The notes: generated by a model from the letters alone, not told the origin. A stretch of DNA of 64,000 bases from CAYQDB01 sp964416195 (GCA_964416195.1 CAYQDB010000008.1:1-64000), one strand, 5' to 3'; positions 35,496 through 43,910 are shown, counted from the stretch's first letter. Program-made: numbers and translations.

Positions 35496-35517
35496 TATTA
35501 TTGCCTGACAGAAAACC

Positions 35518-36321
35518 ATGTTTCAAGGACGTCCAATACTATTGGGGCAGTACCGCCCCCTCGATTCCTTTTTGCATCTGCTGGATGCACGGGCCAAAAT
35601 AGTCCCGGTGACGCTGGTTCTGGTACTATCGCTCTTGACAGACTCGACGGTTTTCTATTTAGCTATCCTGGCCTTTTTGGTGACCGCTCTGTTGGGTTCG
35701 AGGGTTGCCCCGACAACTATCCTGAACAACTTCAAACCGATCCTTGTTTTGGCGTTGATTACGGTGTTCTATCATGTTCTTTTCTCCTCTAGAGGTACAA
35801 CAACGATTGTGGAAATATTCGGATTCAGGGTGACCGAAGGCGCTCTGACAATGGCCGTATTCTATTCCCTACGTCTGGTTCTTTTTGTGGCTGTTGCTTT
35901 CCTGATAACGCTCACCAGCTCGCCGTCGGATCTGGCCGATGCATTTGCCAAGTTGCTCAAGCCGCTTCAGAAAATCCGCATCCCCGTTGATGATATTGCT
36001 CTTATCTTGTTTCTGGCAATCAGGTTCATTCCTGTTTTGTACGAGGAGTTCACGACGATACGAAACGCCCAGATTATCAGGGGGGTCCGTTTCTCCGGAT
36101 CGCTTGTCAATCGCCTAAAGAAAACGGTGTATATCATAATCCCGGTTTTCGTGGCGGCTATCCAGCGAGCCGATGAACTGGCTCTGGCTATTCAAGCCCG
36201 AGGTTACGGCACCGGTGGCAATCGTACTTTCTATTCTCACTCGCGGTTTGGCAGAAAGGAGTGGCTGTTTGTCTTGGCGACGTCGACGTTAATCATTGTG
36301 ACGTACATCCTGACTAAATGA
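35518..36321 (+). CDS. ecfT: Energy-coupling factor transporter transmembrane protein EcfT (CbiQ family)
   Basis: 267 residues with five or six membrane helices; the N-terminal 'LDSFLHLLDARAKIV' (the family's 'HrLDPRtKll' start) and the coupling-helix Ala-Arg-Gly motif in 'AIQARGYG' are both present. EcfT joins a vitamin- or metal-binding S component to two ATPases. No ecfA or S-component gene lies beside it, so this must be a shared EcfT or its partners are elsewhere. The start ATG is 22 bp after the MITE-like element, which may separate it from its original promoter or neighbours. Confidence 0.88.
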   Translation: MFQGRPILLGQYRPLDSFLHLLDARAKIVPVTLVLVLSLLTDSTVFYLAILAFLVTALLGSRVAPTTILNNFKPILVLALITVFYHVLFSSRGTTTIVEIFGFRVTEGALTMAVFYSLRLVLFVAVAFLITLTSSPSDLADAFAKLLKPLQKIRIPVDDIALILFLAIRFIPVLYEEFTTIRNAQIIRGVRFSGSLVNRLKKTVYIIIPVFVAAIQRADELALAIQARGYGTGGNRTFYSHSRFGRKEWLFVLATSTLIIVTYILTK

Positions 36322-36348
36322 TTAAGCCAATTGTGCCAACTCAAAAGG

Positions 36349-36368
36349 GGCAGATGAGGATATCTGCC
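36349..36368. repeat. Palindrome GGCAGAT/ATCTGCC
   Basis: 7-bp perfect arms around GAGGAT. The same arms around GTGGAT occur at 44617-44636, so this is a dispersed element. It lies just before truA. Confidence 0.6.
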
Positions 36369-36388
36369 GTCCACAAAACGGGGTAACC

Positions 36389-37153
36389 ATGCCGGCGCAG
36401 AATATCAGACTCACCATCGAGTACAAGGGGACAGCCTATGCAGGTTGGCAGGTACAGGCAGACCAGAGGACCGTCCAGGGGGAAATTAGTCGGGCTATCT
36501 ACAAGACTACCGGCAAGGATGTCAATCTGATTGGAGCCGGGAGAACAGACGCCGGGGTGCATGCACTCGGACAGGTAGCCAATTTCATCATTGAGCATCA
36601 GCTTTCATCGCAGCGTTACAAAGAGGCGCTAAACTACTATCTACCTCAGGACATTAGAATAAAAGTGTCGTGTGAAGCCAGTCCTGATTTACATGCCCGC
36701 CGGGATGCCGTTTCCAAAAGATATCGATACCTGATCGGGAGGGAGAAATCAGCGCTGTATCGCGAGCTGCGTTGGGAACACCCAGTTGAGCTTGATCTGG
36801 GGCAGTTGCGTTTGGCGGCAAAGCTCATTGTGGGTGAGCATGATTTCGCGCCGTTCTGTGTGCTGGCCTCTCGTAAGCCAAATAATGTATGCCTTATCAA
36901 GTCCGCAAGGTGGTTTTCCATTGGACCTCTATTGATCTTTGAAATACGAGGTAATCGGTTCCTGCACAGCATGGTGCGGTCGTTGGTGGGCGCTATGGTC
37001 AATCTGGCTGCTGTTGAAAAGGATAACAACCCACACAACTTGACATTGGAACAGTTTCGAGATATTATTGAATTCTCGACGGAGGAAAGAGTTATATTTA
37101 CAGCGCCACCCCAGGGGCTTTACCTGGTGTCGGTTCAATATGAGAAGGGATAG
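36389..37153 (+). CDS. truA: tRNA pseudouridine(38-40) synthase
   Basis: 254 residues. Makes pseudouridine at positions 38-40 of tRNA anticodon arms. 'IRLTIEYKGTAYAGWQVQ' start, catalytic Asp in 'GAGRTDAGVHALGQVANF', 'SKRYRYLI' and 'NRFLHSMVRSLVGAMV' are all present. It heads a run of short-gap or overlapping genes (3 bp to fsa). Confidence 0.96.
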   Translation: MPAQNIRLTIEYKGTAYAGWQVQADQRTVQGEISRAIYKTTGKDVNLIGAGRTDAGVHALGQVANFIIEHQLSSQRYKEALNYYLPQDIRIKVSCEASPDLHARRDAVSKRYRYLIGREKSALYRELRWEHPVELDLGQLRLAAKLIVGEHDFAPFCVLASRKPNNVCLIKSARWFSIGPLLIFEIRGNRFLHSMVRSLVGAMVNLAAVEKDNNPHNLTLEQFRDIIEFSTEERVIFTAPPQGLYLVSVQYEKG

Positions 37154-37156
37154 TGC

Positions 37157-37804
37157 ATGAAATTCTTCATTGATACAGCGAACATTGAACAAATTAAGTC
37201 TGCAATGGCAATGGGGGTTCTTGATGGCGTTACCACCAATCCTTCGCTGGCTGCCAAAGAGGCCGCTCCTTACCGGGAGACTCTAACCGAGATATGCAAA
37301 ATTGTCCCCGGACCGGTCTCAGCCGAGGTGCTGGCTACGGACTACGAGGGAATGGTCGCCGAAGCGCAAGAACTTCGCAAGATCGCTGACAATATCGTGG
37401 TCAAGATTCCGACCGTCCTTGAGGGTCTGAAGGCGATAAAGACTCTGAAATCTCAAGGTGTTCGGGTCAATGCCACGCTTGTCTTTTCACCGTCGCAGGC
37501 CCTTCTGGTAGCCAAGGCAGGGGCAGCCTATGTTTCGCCGTTCATCGGGCGTTTGGATGACATCTCCACCGATGGAATGGAGCTGGTCAGCAACATTATA
37601 ACCATCTATCACAACTACGACTTTGATACTGAGGTCTTGGTGGCCTCAGTGCGTCACCCGATGCATGTGGTTGAGGCGGCGTTGCTTGGCGCCGATGTTA
37701 TCACGATGCCCTATGGCGTTATCGAGAAGCTGGTAAGGCACCCGCTCACCGACATTGGCTTGGAAAAGTTCATCGCGGACTATAGGAAGGCCCATACGGT
37801 CTGA
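37157..37804 (+). CDS. fsa: Fructose-6-phosphate aldolase/transaldolase-like protein
   Basis: 215 residues, the short (MipB/TalC) class of transaldolase-fold aldolases. 'MKFFIDTANIEQIKSA' start, 'GVTTNPSL', Schiff-base Lys in 'IVVKIP', 'VNATLVFSPSQALLVAKAGA' and 'VSPFIGRLDDI' match. Such proteins act either as fructose-6-phosphate aldolase or as a small transaldolase in the pentose phosphate pathway; the sequence alone does not decide. TGATG overlap with purB indicates translational coupling. Confidence 0.93.
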   Translation: MKFFIDTANIEQIKSAMAMGVLDGVTTNPSLAAKEAAPYRETLTEICKIVPGPVSAEVLATDYEGMVAEAQELRKIADNIVVKIPTVLEGLKAIKTLKSQGVRVNATLVFSPSQALLVAKAGAAYVSPFIGRLDDISTDGMELVSNIITIYHNYDFDTEVLVASVRHPMHVVEAALLGADVITMPYGVIEKLVRHPLTDIGLEKFIADYRKAHTV

Positions 37805-39099
37805 TGATTGCTCGGTACACATTGCCGGAGATGGGGGGGCTTTGGACAGAAGAGAACAAGTTCAAGACCTGGCTGGAGGTCGAAATCGAGGCCGCTCGCG
37901 CTATGGCGAAGTACAAGATTATTCCTATGGCGGCGTTCAAAGCTATCGAAAAACGGGCTCGCTTTGATATAGATCGTATCAATCAGATAGAGGAAGAAGT
38001 CAACCATGATGTCATTGCTTTTTTGACTTCGGTAGCCGAGTTTGTCGAAGAAGACGCGAAATACCTCCACTATGGCATGACCTCTTCTGATGTGCTTGAC
38101 CCGGCTTTGGCTCTACGCATGAAGCGCGCAGCAGGCATAATTGACAAGAAGATTGCCACAGCTCTCAGGCTTATAAAAGCACTTGCATTCCGGTATAAAA
38201 TGACGCCGTGTATCGGCCGAACTCATGGGATGCTAGCGGAGCCGACCACGGTAGGGCTGAAATTTGCCCTTTGGTACACCGAGCTGAGCCGGGCGCGCCA
38301 GCGTTTTCGTGATGCTACGGAAGCTGTTTCGGTCGGGAAGCTCTCTGGGGCTGTCGGCAACTACGCCAATCTCGATCCAAGAATTGAAAGCGCTGTCTGC
38401 AAACGGCTCGGGTTGAAAGTGGCGGAGGTTTCAACTCAGGTCGTTCAACGCGATCGGCATGCCCATTACGTTACCTCTCTGGCGTTGTTAGGTTCCTCGC
38501 TGGAGAAATTTGCGACGGATATCCGTAACCTTCAACGGACTGAGATTGGTGAGATGGCTGAAGGATTTGCGAAAGGGCAGAAGGGCTCCTCAGCTATGCC
38601 ACACAAAAAAAATCCCATCACGGCTGAGAGGATTACCGGCATCGCCCGGCTTTTGCGTGGCTACGCTCTCTCCGCCATGGAAAACATCCCCCTGTGGCAT
38701 GAACGGGATATTGCTCATTCATCGGTTGAGCGCATTATTATTCCTGACGCTACTATCGTTGCCGACTATGGTCTTCATAAGTTTATAGAGCTGCTTCGCG
38801 GGTTGGTAATTAATGATAAGAGGATGCTGGAGAATATTTATTATCGTGGTGGAGTGGTCTTTTCGCAGCGGTTGTTGCTTAAACTGGCCGGTCTGGTCGG
38901 TTCGCGTGAGAAAGCCTATCGCCTCGTTCAGAAGCACGCCTTGGCCGCTGCGGAAGGGAAGGGGCTGTTTAGAGAATTGGTCAAAAGTGACAGGGAAATC
39001 CATCAGCATCTTTCGGACAGCGAGATAGATAGTTGTTTTGACCTTGGTTACTATACCAAACACGTTGGCAAGATCTTCAAGAGAGTTTTCGGATCATGA
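37804..39099 (+). CDS. purB: Adenylosuccinate lyase
   Basis: 431 residues. Splits SAICAR and adenylosuccinate in purine synthesis. 'RYTLPEMGGLWTEENKF' start, 'HYGMTSSDVLDPA', 'GRTHGMLAEPTTVG', and the superfamily signature 'GSSAMPHKKNPI' with its flexible loop are intact. Starts inside the fsa stop and overlaps psd by 4 bp (ATGA). Together with purS and purQ, 1.4 kb downstream, it gives the operon a purine theme. Confidence 0.97.
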   Translation: MIARYTLPEMGGLWTEENKFKTWLEVEIEAARAMAKYKIIPMAAFKAIEKRARFDIDRINQIEEEVNHDVIAFLTSVAEFVEEDAKYLHYGMTSSDVLDPALALRMKRAAGIIDKKIATALRLIKALAFRYKMTPCIGRTHGMLAEPTTVGLKFALWYTELSRARQRFRDATEAVSVGKLSGAVGNYANLDPRIESAVCKRLGLKVAEVSTQVVQRDRHAHYVTSLALLGSSLEKFATDIRNLQRTEIGEMAEGFAKGQKGSSAMPHKKNPITAERITGIARLLRGYALSAMENIPLWHERDIAHSSVERIIIPDATIVADYGLHKFIELLRGLVINDKRMLENIYYRGGVVFSQRLLLKLAGLVGSREKAYRLVQKHALAAAEGKGLFRELVKSDREIHQHLSDSEIDSCFDLGYYTKHVGKIFKRVFGS

Positions 39100-39800
39100 T
39101 TACACGCGAAGGGTTGCCGTTGATTTTCATAGGGCTGGTGGTCGCCGCTGTGCTGATCTTGGCAGCGCTGAGATGGGACAGCTTGTGGTTGTTTGGTGCT
39201 GGTGTCCTGTTTGCCTTGTTGGCGCTTTTCACGATTTTTTTCTTTCGCGACCCACAGCGTCGCATCATTGAAGAACCAAGCCTGTTACTGGCACCGGCAG
39301 ACGGCAGGATTGTTGGTATAGATACAGTGGACAACCACCCGTACGTAGGGGGACGGGCGGTTAAGATTTCGATATTTCTTTCGATGTTAGATGTTCACAT
39401 CAACCGCGTTCCAGCTACAGGGACGGTTGACTATGTGAAGTATAATCCGGGTAAGTTCTTTGCCGCCTACAAGGACAAAGCCTCTTATCTCAATGAGCAA
39501 ACTGAGATTGGCATAACCACTGACAGCGGCGATAAGATTGTTGTCAAGCAAATTGCGGGAATCATTGCCCGCCGCATCGTATGTAGGCTCCGCGAGGGAG
39601 AATCTGTGCGGGTGGGGGAGAAGTTTGGCATGATTTGTTTTGGCTCACGTACCGACCTTTTTGTTCCGCTTGACAGCGATCTACGTGTGCACATGGGCGA
39701 CCACATGAAAGGCGGCCTGACAGTTATTGGATACTTGCCGGCCAGAGGGACACCCGCCGTACCGGACAATGCCGCCAAAGGAGAGAATGTCGAGCTATAG
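39096..39800 (+). CDS. psd: Phosphatidylserine decarboxylase (short, PSD-type B)
   Basis: 234 residues. Two N-terminal membrane helices ('PLIFIGLVVAAVLILAAL', 'WLFGAGVLFALLALFTIFFF') and 'FFRDPQRRI' precede the catalytic part: 'APADGRIVGID', 'ISIFLSMLDVHINRVPATG' and the self-cleavage site 'ICFGSRTDLFVP' (Gly-Ser, giving the pyruvoyl group). The last step of phosphatidylethanolamine synthesis. The next gene, pssA, makes its substrate and overlaps it by 14 bp. Confidence 0.95.
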   Translation: MITREGLPLIFIGLVVAAVLILAALRWDSLWLFGAGVLFALLALFTIFFFRDPQRRIIEEPSLLLAPADGRIVGIDTVDNHPYVGGRAVKISIFLSMLDVHINRVPATGTVDYVKYNPGKFFAAYKDKASYLNEQTEIGITTDSGDKIVVKQIAGIIARRIVCRLREGESVRVGEKFGMICFGSRTDLFVPLDSDLRVHMGDHMKGGLTVIGYLPARGTPAVPDNAAKGENVEL

Positions 39801-40545
39801 GGGCATATTCCCCGGCACATTTACCATGGGTAATGTGGTCTGCGGGTTTCTAGCCATTCTGTCGGCCTTTGAGGGGAATACTACGACGGCCTGCTGGTTT
39901 GTGATCCTGGCAGCATTCCTGGATTCGCTTGACGGTAGGGTGGCTCGCCTGAGCGGAGGGGCATCGCGATTCGGAATCGAACTGGATTCGCTGGCTGATT
40001 TCCTTTCTTTCGGGATCGCCCCGGCGGTGCTGGTGCATTCAATCAAGCTCAATTCACTGGGGAAATGGGGCTGGGTGATCTCGGTCGTTTATATTATGGC
40101 TGCCGCTTATCGCTTGGCAAGGTTCAACCTTTTGGCTGACACAGACGAAAAGAAGGATTTCTTGGGTTTGCCGGTTCCCGTTGCCGCCGTTACACTAGTT
40201 GCTTTTATTATTTTCTGTTACCACCTGTGGGGCGGACTCAGGTATGACGAGTTGCTGATTTCGATGATTATCCTGTTTGCTTTCTTGATGGTTTCTCAGG
40301 TGCGGTACGATACTTATCCGGAGCGCTTCGATACCCGGCGGAACCGGGCTAAATTGGCTGTCCTTCTGGGAGCGGTGGTGGTGGTGGTTTTCAACCCGAG
40401 ACTGTTATTGTTTCCGGTCTTGGCGTCATATATATTATTTGGGGTAGTGAGAGAAGTGTATCGCTTGTTTTATGCGGGCGTCGGCAGGATGACTGGTCGT
40501 CCGAATAGACAGCGCAAAGTAGACAAGAAAGGCGGATATGAATAG
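39787..40545 (+). CDS. pssA: CDP-diacylglycerol--serine O-phosphatidyltransferase
   Basis: 252 residues from ATG 39787 (AAAGGAGAG just upstream). The CDP-alcohol phosphotransferase signature D-x2-D-G-x2-A-R-x8-G-x3-D-x3-D is seen in 'DSLDGRVARLSGGASRFG' and 'ELDSLADF'. About seven or eight membrane helices, basic C-terminus. Makes phosphatidylserine for psd. The start lies inside psd and the stop overlaps purS by 8 bp, so the phospholipid pair is translationally linked to the purine genes. Confidence 0.94.
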   Translation: MSSYRGIFPGTFTMGNVVCGFLAILSAFEGNTTTACWFVILAAFLDSLDGRVARLSGGASRFGIELDSLADFLSFGIAPAVLVHSIKLNSLGKWGWVISVVYIMAAAYRLARFNLLADTDEKKDFLGLPVPVAAVTLVAFIIFCYHLWGGLRYDELLISMIILFAFLMVSQVRYDTYPERFDTRRNRAKLAVLLGAVVVVVFNPRLLLFPVLASYILFGVVREVYRLFYAGVGRMTGRPNRQRKVDKKGGYE

Positions 40546-40789
40546 CACCCGGAGGGCAGTTGTTTATGTGCGGCTGAAAGACGGCGTACTGGATCCCCAG
40601 GGACTGACGATCCACAAGGCTCTTACTCAGATGGGATATGGGGATTTTCTCTCCGTTCGGTCTGGCCGTTTTTTTGAGCTCGAAATCAAGGGCGATGCTT
40701 CAGATATTGACCGGAAAATTGATGAGATCTGTTCAAAACTGCTGGCCAATCCGGTAATCGAGAAATACTCAGTCGAGAGAGTCGAATGA
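40538..40789 (+). CDS. purS: Phosphoribosylformylglycinamidine synthase subunit PurS
   Basis: 83 residues, normal for PurS. 'VYVRLKDGVLDPQGLTIHKA' followed by 'LTQMGYGDFLSVRSGRFFEL' is the family pattern. PurS bridges PurQ and the small PurL in the three-part FGAM synthase. It overlaps pssA upstream and purQ downstream (ATGA). No purL is in the window. Confidence 0.95.
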   Translation: MNSTRRAVVYVRLKDGVLDPQGLTIHKALTQMGYGDFLSVRSGRFFELEIKGDASDIDRKIDEICSKLLANPVIEKYSVERVE

Positions 40790-41499
40790 AGTTCGGTGTG
40801 GTGACATTTCCTGGCTCAAACTGTGATTACGACGCTTATGCGGCCGTGAGGCACGTTCTGAAAGAAGAGGTCGAGTTCCTCTGGCACAAGTCCGAGGATC
40901 TTCTGGGTAGCGATGTTGTAATACTACCGGGAGGGTTCTCCTATGGTGATTACCTACGAGCAGGGGCAATTGCAAGGTTTTCACCGATTATCAGACAGGT
41001 TATTCGGTTTGCCCAGTCCGGCGGGACCGTCGTTGGTATTTGCAATGGCTTTCAGGTTCTCACCGAGTGCGGTCTCCTTCCAGGCGCACTGATGCGCAAT
41101 TCTCACTTGCGTTTCAGTTGCAAGTATGTTTACCTGAGAGTCGAGGACAACGGAACTCGCTTTACACGGGCATGTGACAGGGGAGAGATTTTGAAAATCC
41201 CGATTGCTCATGGTGAAGGCAATTATTACAATTTCGATGATGGAGTTCGCGAGCTTGAAGACAATGGACAGGTGTTGTTCCGCTATGTTGATCGGCAGGG
41301 CAACGTGACGCCGGAGGCCAACCCAAACGGCTCGCTGGGCAACATTGCCGGTATTATGAACGAAAAGGGCAATGTGCTTGGTATGATGCCCCATCCCGAG
41401 AGAGCCGTTGAGAAAGTGCTGGGCTCGGCCGATGGATTGAAGGTGTTTGCGTCTGTCCGCACTTCTCTGGCACTTCCAACGCTGGTAGGTGAGAATTGA
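40786..41499 (+). CDS. purQ: Phosphoribosylformylglycinamidine synthase subunit PurQ
   Basis: 237 residues, class I glutamine amidotransferase that feeds ammonia to PurL. 'KFGVVTFPGSNCDYDAY' start, 'ILPGGFSYGDYLRAGAIA', nucleophile Cys in 'VVGICNGFQVLTECGLLPG', and the His/Glu pair in 'MMPHPERA' are present. Overlaps purS by 4 bp, and its stop overlaps the next start. Confidence 0.97.
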   Translation: MKFGVVTFPGSNCDYDAYAAVRHVLKEEVEFLWHKSEDLLGSDVVILPGGFSYGDYLRAGAIARFSPIIRQVIRFAQSGGTVVGICNGFQVLTECGLLPGALMRNSHLRFSCKYVYLRVEDNGTRFTRACDRGEILKIPIAHGEGNYYNFDDGVRELEDNGQVLFRYVDRQGNVTPEANPNGSLGNIAGIMNEKGNVLGMMPHPERAVEKVLGSADGLKVFASVRTSLALPTLVGEN

Positions 41500-41762
41500 A
41501 GAATCGCGAGGTTACGTTTCTTATTATCACCCTGCTTTTAGCGGCCATTTTTGGCGGTCTCATCGGAAATATCATCGGGACCTTTCTGCCACCGGGAGCC
41601 GCTAAGACTGTGTTTATGAAATCCTTGGAGGTGGGATTCGATACCATCAAGGTTGATTTTTACGCCATTTCTTTTACCTTTGGATTGACGTTGAAAATCA
41701 ACTTTATGTCGGTGCTTTTCGTATTGCTTGTTATAGTATATTTTAGATGGTGGTATCTATAG
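41496..41762 (+). CDS. DUF4321-family small membrane protein
   Basis: 88 residues, TTG start overlapping the purQ stop. Two membrane helices (about 6-28 'FLIITLLLAAIFGGLIGNIIG' region and 66-86 'FMSVLFVLLVIVYF') flank an outside segment with 'FYAISFTFGLTLKINF', the DUF4321 pattern. Function unknown. It lies next to purQ and tatA in the same transcript. Confidence 0.75.
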   Translation: MKNREVTFLIITLLLAAIFGGLIGNIIGTFLPPGAAKTVFMKSLEVGFDTIKVDFYAISFTFGLTLKINFMSVLFVLLVIVYFRWWYL

Positions 41763-41788
41763 GTCAGAGAGACCTCAGGAGGTTTATT

Positions 41789-42028
41789 ATGTTTGGCTTG
41801 GGACCGTGGGAACTGCTGCTGATATTCCTGGCTGTTCTTCTTTTATTTGGGGCCAAGCGCCTTCCCGAAATTGCCCAGGGTTTGGGGAAGGGCATTAAGG
41901 AGTTCAAAAAGGCAGTGAAAGACACTACCGAAGACCTAAAGGGTTCAGTTGGTCTCGATTCTGAGGATACGGAGAAGCCTAAGCCGAAAGACAAGAACGA
42001 CGAGGACAAGAAACAGCAGTCAAAATAA
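41789..42028 (+). CDS. tatA: Sec-independent (Tat) translocase subunit TatA
   Basis: 79 residues from ATG 41789, 6 bp after AGGAGG. 'LGPWELLLIFLAVLLLFG' is the N-terminal membrane helix, then the hinge 'AKRLPEIAQGLGKGIKEFKKA' amphipathic helix region, and a long charged tail (Lys/Asp/Glu). TatA forms the pore for folded proteins with TatC, which is not in the window. Last clear member of the truA-to-tatA run. Confidence 0.93.
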   Translation: MFGLGPWELLLIFLAVLLLFGAKRLPEIAQGLGKGIKEFKKAVKDTTEDLKGSVGLDSEDTEKPKPKDKNDEDKKQQSK

Positions 42029-42052
42029 CCTGTTGATTCTGACAACGTGACC

Positions 42053-42511
42053 ATGAGCAAAAACTTCTCAAAAGATGATGCCAACAAAATCGCCGCTGTT
42101 ATCGGTGCGCAAAGCACAGCTATTGAAAGCGATCACTACCGCCTCAAGGTCGACAATCCCGAAGAAAAGAGAGCCCTTGCCTTAGAAATCTATCCTGAGA
42201 CTGCCCTCGGCAAGACACGCGGGATGTTAGTGGTGGTCTACACCGGCAATTCTCACTTACAGCTTCATAACTGCACCGGCTATGTCGTCTCGGAGGAGTT
42301 GGGCGAGGTTACTTTTGTCGCCGAAACATCCGATCGTCTCTCCGGTTTGGTAGTGGAAAAAGGCGCCTCCTGTTCCCAGTACGCCGCCCTCAACCGCGAA
42401 CTGATCTCCTCTGACTTCACCCAACTCGGCGTTGAAGTCATGCTCTCCGGCGTAGCCTTGTCCCTGGCGGAGGAGATACTGTCGCAGGGGAAGCAGCAAT
42501 CAAAGGAGTGA
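42053..42511 (+). CDS. Conserved-looking hypothetical protein
   Basis: 152 residues from ATG 42053 (a GTG two codons earlier is possible). No signal peptide or membrane helix. The middle is strand-rich ('RGMLVVVYTGNSHLQLHNCTGYVV', 'GEVTFVAETSDRLSGLVVEKG') and two Cys are spaced 48 apart. The end is a helix ('GVEVMLSGVALSLAEEILSQ'). No family recognised. Clean codon use and the 24-bp gap from tatA argue it is real. Confidence 0.6.
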   Translation: MSKNFSKDDANKIAAVIGAQSTAIESDHYRLKVDNPEEKRALALEIYPETALGKTRGMLVVVYTGNSHLQLHNCTGYVVSEELGEVTFVAETSDRLSGLVVEKGASCSQYAALNRELISSDFTQLGVEVMLSGVALSLAEEILSQGKQQSKE

Positions 42512-42524
42512 CAGCACATGGATA

Positions 42525-42547
42525 GTCAAAACCGCAGGGGTTTTGAC
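42525..42547. repeat. Palindrome GTCAAAACC/GGTTTTGAC
   Basis: 9-bp perfect arms around a 5-nt loop (GCAGG), between two small genes. There is no T-run after it, so it is more like a REP-type palindrome than a terminator. Confidence 0.6.
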
Positions 42548-42591
42548 CTACTGTATAAACCATAGTTAGAACCATGACGAAAGGAGACCAT

Positions 42592-43206
42592 ATGCACTAC
42601 AAAGACAGGAACCTCGGCTTCTCCTTCGAACTACCGGAAGGCTGGCGCCATGACGAACACAACCTGACACTGACTTTCTTCGGCCCTAACGGCCGCATTG
42701 GCTATACCTCCGAGCTAATACAAATGCAAATCGGGACAATCCTGCCCCGCTATCTCGATCCAGACAGCCGGGAGAATTTTCTGGCGGAACCTGGTGCGGA
42801 AGTTTTTCGCAGCAAACTCGGTGATGAGACAAATGTGGTGGTTCTGAAGAAACCAAGTGATAGTGAGATTTCAGCCGTCCATGACGGAGTACAGTACACC
42901 ATAGCGCACTCCAATGACGCAACGACGCAGAGGGCCATTGAGCAACTCAGAAAGTCGTTCAAGTTCCCCTCAGTCGAACAGGCGGTCGCAGCCATCCAGC
43001 GTTCGAATGATCCGCAGAAGCAAGCGATCCTCCGAGCCTTAAAATCTGGTTCTCCGGAGCAAGCCCGCCGTGTGCTCAGCGAGGCCGAGATGCCTCCGGT
43101 AATAGAACGTCCGGGTTACACAATGCACCGCGTTGGAACCGATGAGTCAACGGGTGGCTCAGAAAGCAGCAGCACACCGAGGAGATGGTGGCAATTCTGG
43201 AGGTAA
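42592..43206 (+). CDS. Hypothetical cytoplasmic protein
   Basis: 204 residues from ATG 42592, well spaced from AAAGGAGA; ATG 42574 is the other choice. The start 'YKDRNLGFSFELPEGW' resembles PsbP/DUF1795-type alpha-beta proteins, which begin with a similar 'F...Y.....F.fe.P.gW' strand. After residue 115 come helices with 'SNDPQKQAILRALKSGSPEQARRVL', then a Ser/Thr-rich linker and a Trp-rich end (RRWWQFWR). No signal peptide seen. Function unknown; it is the last gene before the repeat-rich stretch. Confidence 0.6.
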   Translation: MHYKDRNLGFSFELPEGWRHDEHNLTLTFFGPNGRIGYTSELIQMQIGTILPRYLDPDSRENFLAEPGAEVFRSKLGDETNVVVLKKPSDSEISAVHDGVQYTIAHSNDATTQRAIEQLRKSFKFPSVEQAVAAIQRSNDPQKQAILRALKSGSPEQARRVLSEAEMPPVIERPGYTMHRVGTDESTGGSESSSTPRRWWQFWR

Positions 43207-43326
43207 GGATTCTAACAAGGCGCTGCACATGACCGCTAATTTGCTGTGCTCCATAACGGCAGGTTAGTCGTTAGGCCTCTAAGATGCTTGACATATGTAC
43301 CACATGTCTCAAATGGTCAAGCTATC

Positions 43327-43851
43327 ATGAGCAAGGCACATATGTCGTCTGAAGAATGGCTCACCCGAGAGGATAGCATATGTCGTGACGATAGGTTGGC
43401 CCGTCTCGATTGGCTTGCTAGAAAGATGACACATACGGACTATCTTACCTTTCCGGGCGGTCTGATCTCAAAGTACCTGTTTGAAGAGGCGAGATACTGT
43501 TTCGTGTACGGTCAGTTCTTAGCAGTCATTGTTCTGGGCTTGTCGTACATTGAACACACACTCGCCGCTCTGTTCTATAGGGCTGGGCGAAATGACCTTG
43601 AGCGGGCAACAATATCCACCTTGTTGCAGGAGGCAAGGAACAACGGATGGGTAACCCAAGCTGAATTTGACAAATTGCAGCGAGCACGTGAAGTTAGGAA
43701 TCCTGTCACTCACTTTCGGAGGCCTTTGCATGATGAGACCGTCGAATATCGAGCAGTTACACAAGATGAACTACCATATACGATTGTCGAAGAAGACGCG
43801 AGGTATGTCATGGAAACCGTCCTTCACTTGCTTGGCAAGAATGTGCCCTAA
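43327..43851 (+). CDS. HEPN-like helical protein
   Basis: 174 residues from ATG 43327; an upstream start at 43246 is possible but unlike the rest. All-helical in look: 'GLISKYLFEEARYCFVYGQFLAVIVLGLSYIEHTLAALFY' (about 45-84), then 'LLQEARNNGWV', then 'RAREVRNPVTHF' with R124-x4-H129, the R-x(4-6)-H motif of HEPN RNases and HEPN-like nucleotide-binding partners. No partner gene (MNT-type or other) is adjacent. Could be a solitary HEPN toxin, an orphan, or a non-catalytic member. Next to a cluster of palindromes and a degraded gene. Confidence 0.5.
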   Translation: MSKAHMSSEEWLTREDSICRDDRLARLDWLARKMTHTDYLTFPGGLISKYLFEEARYCFVYGQFLAVIVLGLSYIEHTLAALFYRAGRNDLERATISTLLQEARNNGWVTQAEFDKLQRAREVRNPVTHFRRPLHDETVEYRAVTQDELPYTIVEEDARYVMETVLHLLGKNVP

Positions 43852-43886
43852 TAACTCGCTACACCCAACAAGAACCTACGGCTGGC

Positions 43887-43910
43887 GTGGCCGCGATCTG
43901 CGATCGCGGC
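43887..43910. repeat. Palindrome GTGGCCGCGATC / GATCGCGGC (copy 1)
   Basis: CCGCGATC, short loop, GATCGCGG. Nearly the same element lies 247 bp downstream at 44134-44158. Confidence 0.7.

Noticed and set aside
42592..43206. Assignment of the 204-residue protein to a defined PsbP/DUF1795 function
   Set aside because: Only the first 15 residues suggest the fold; not enough to name a role.
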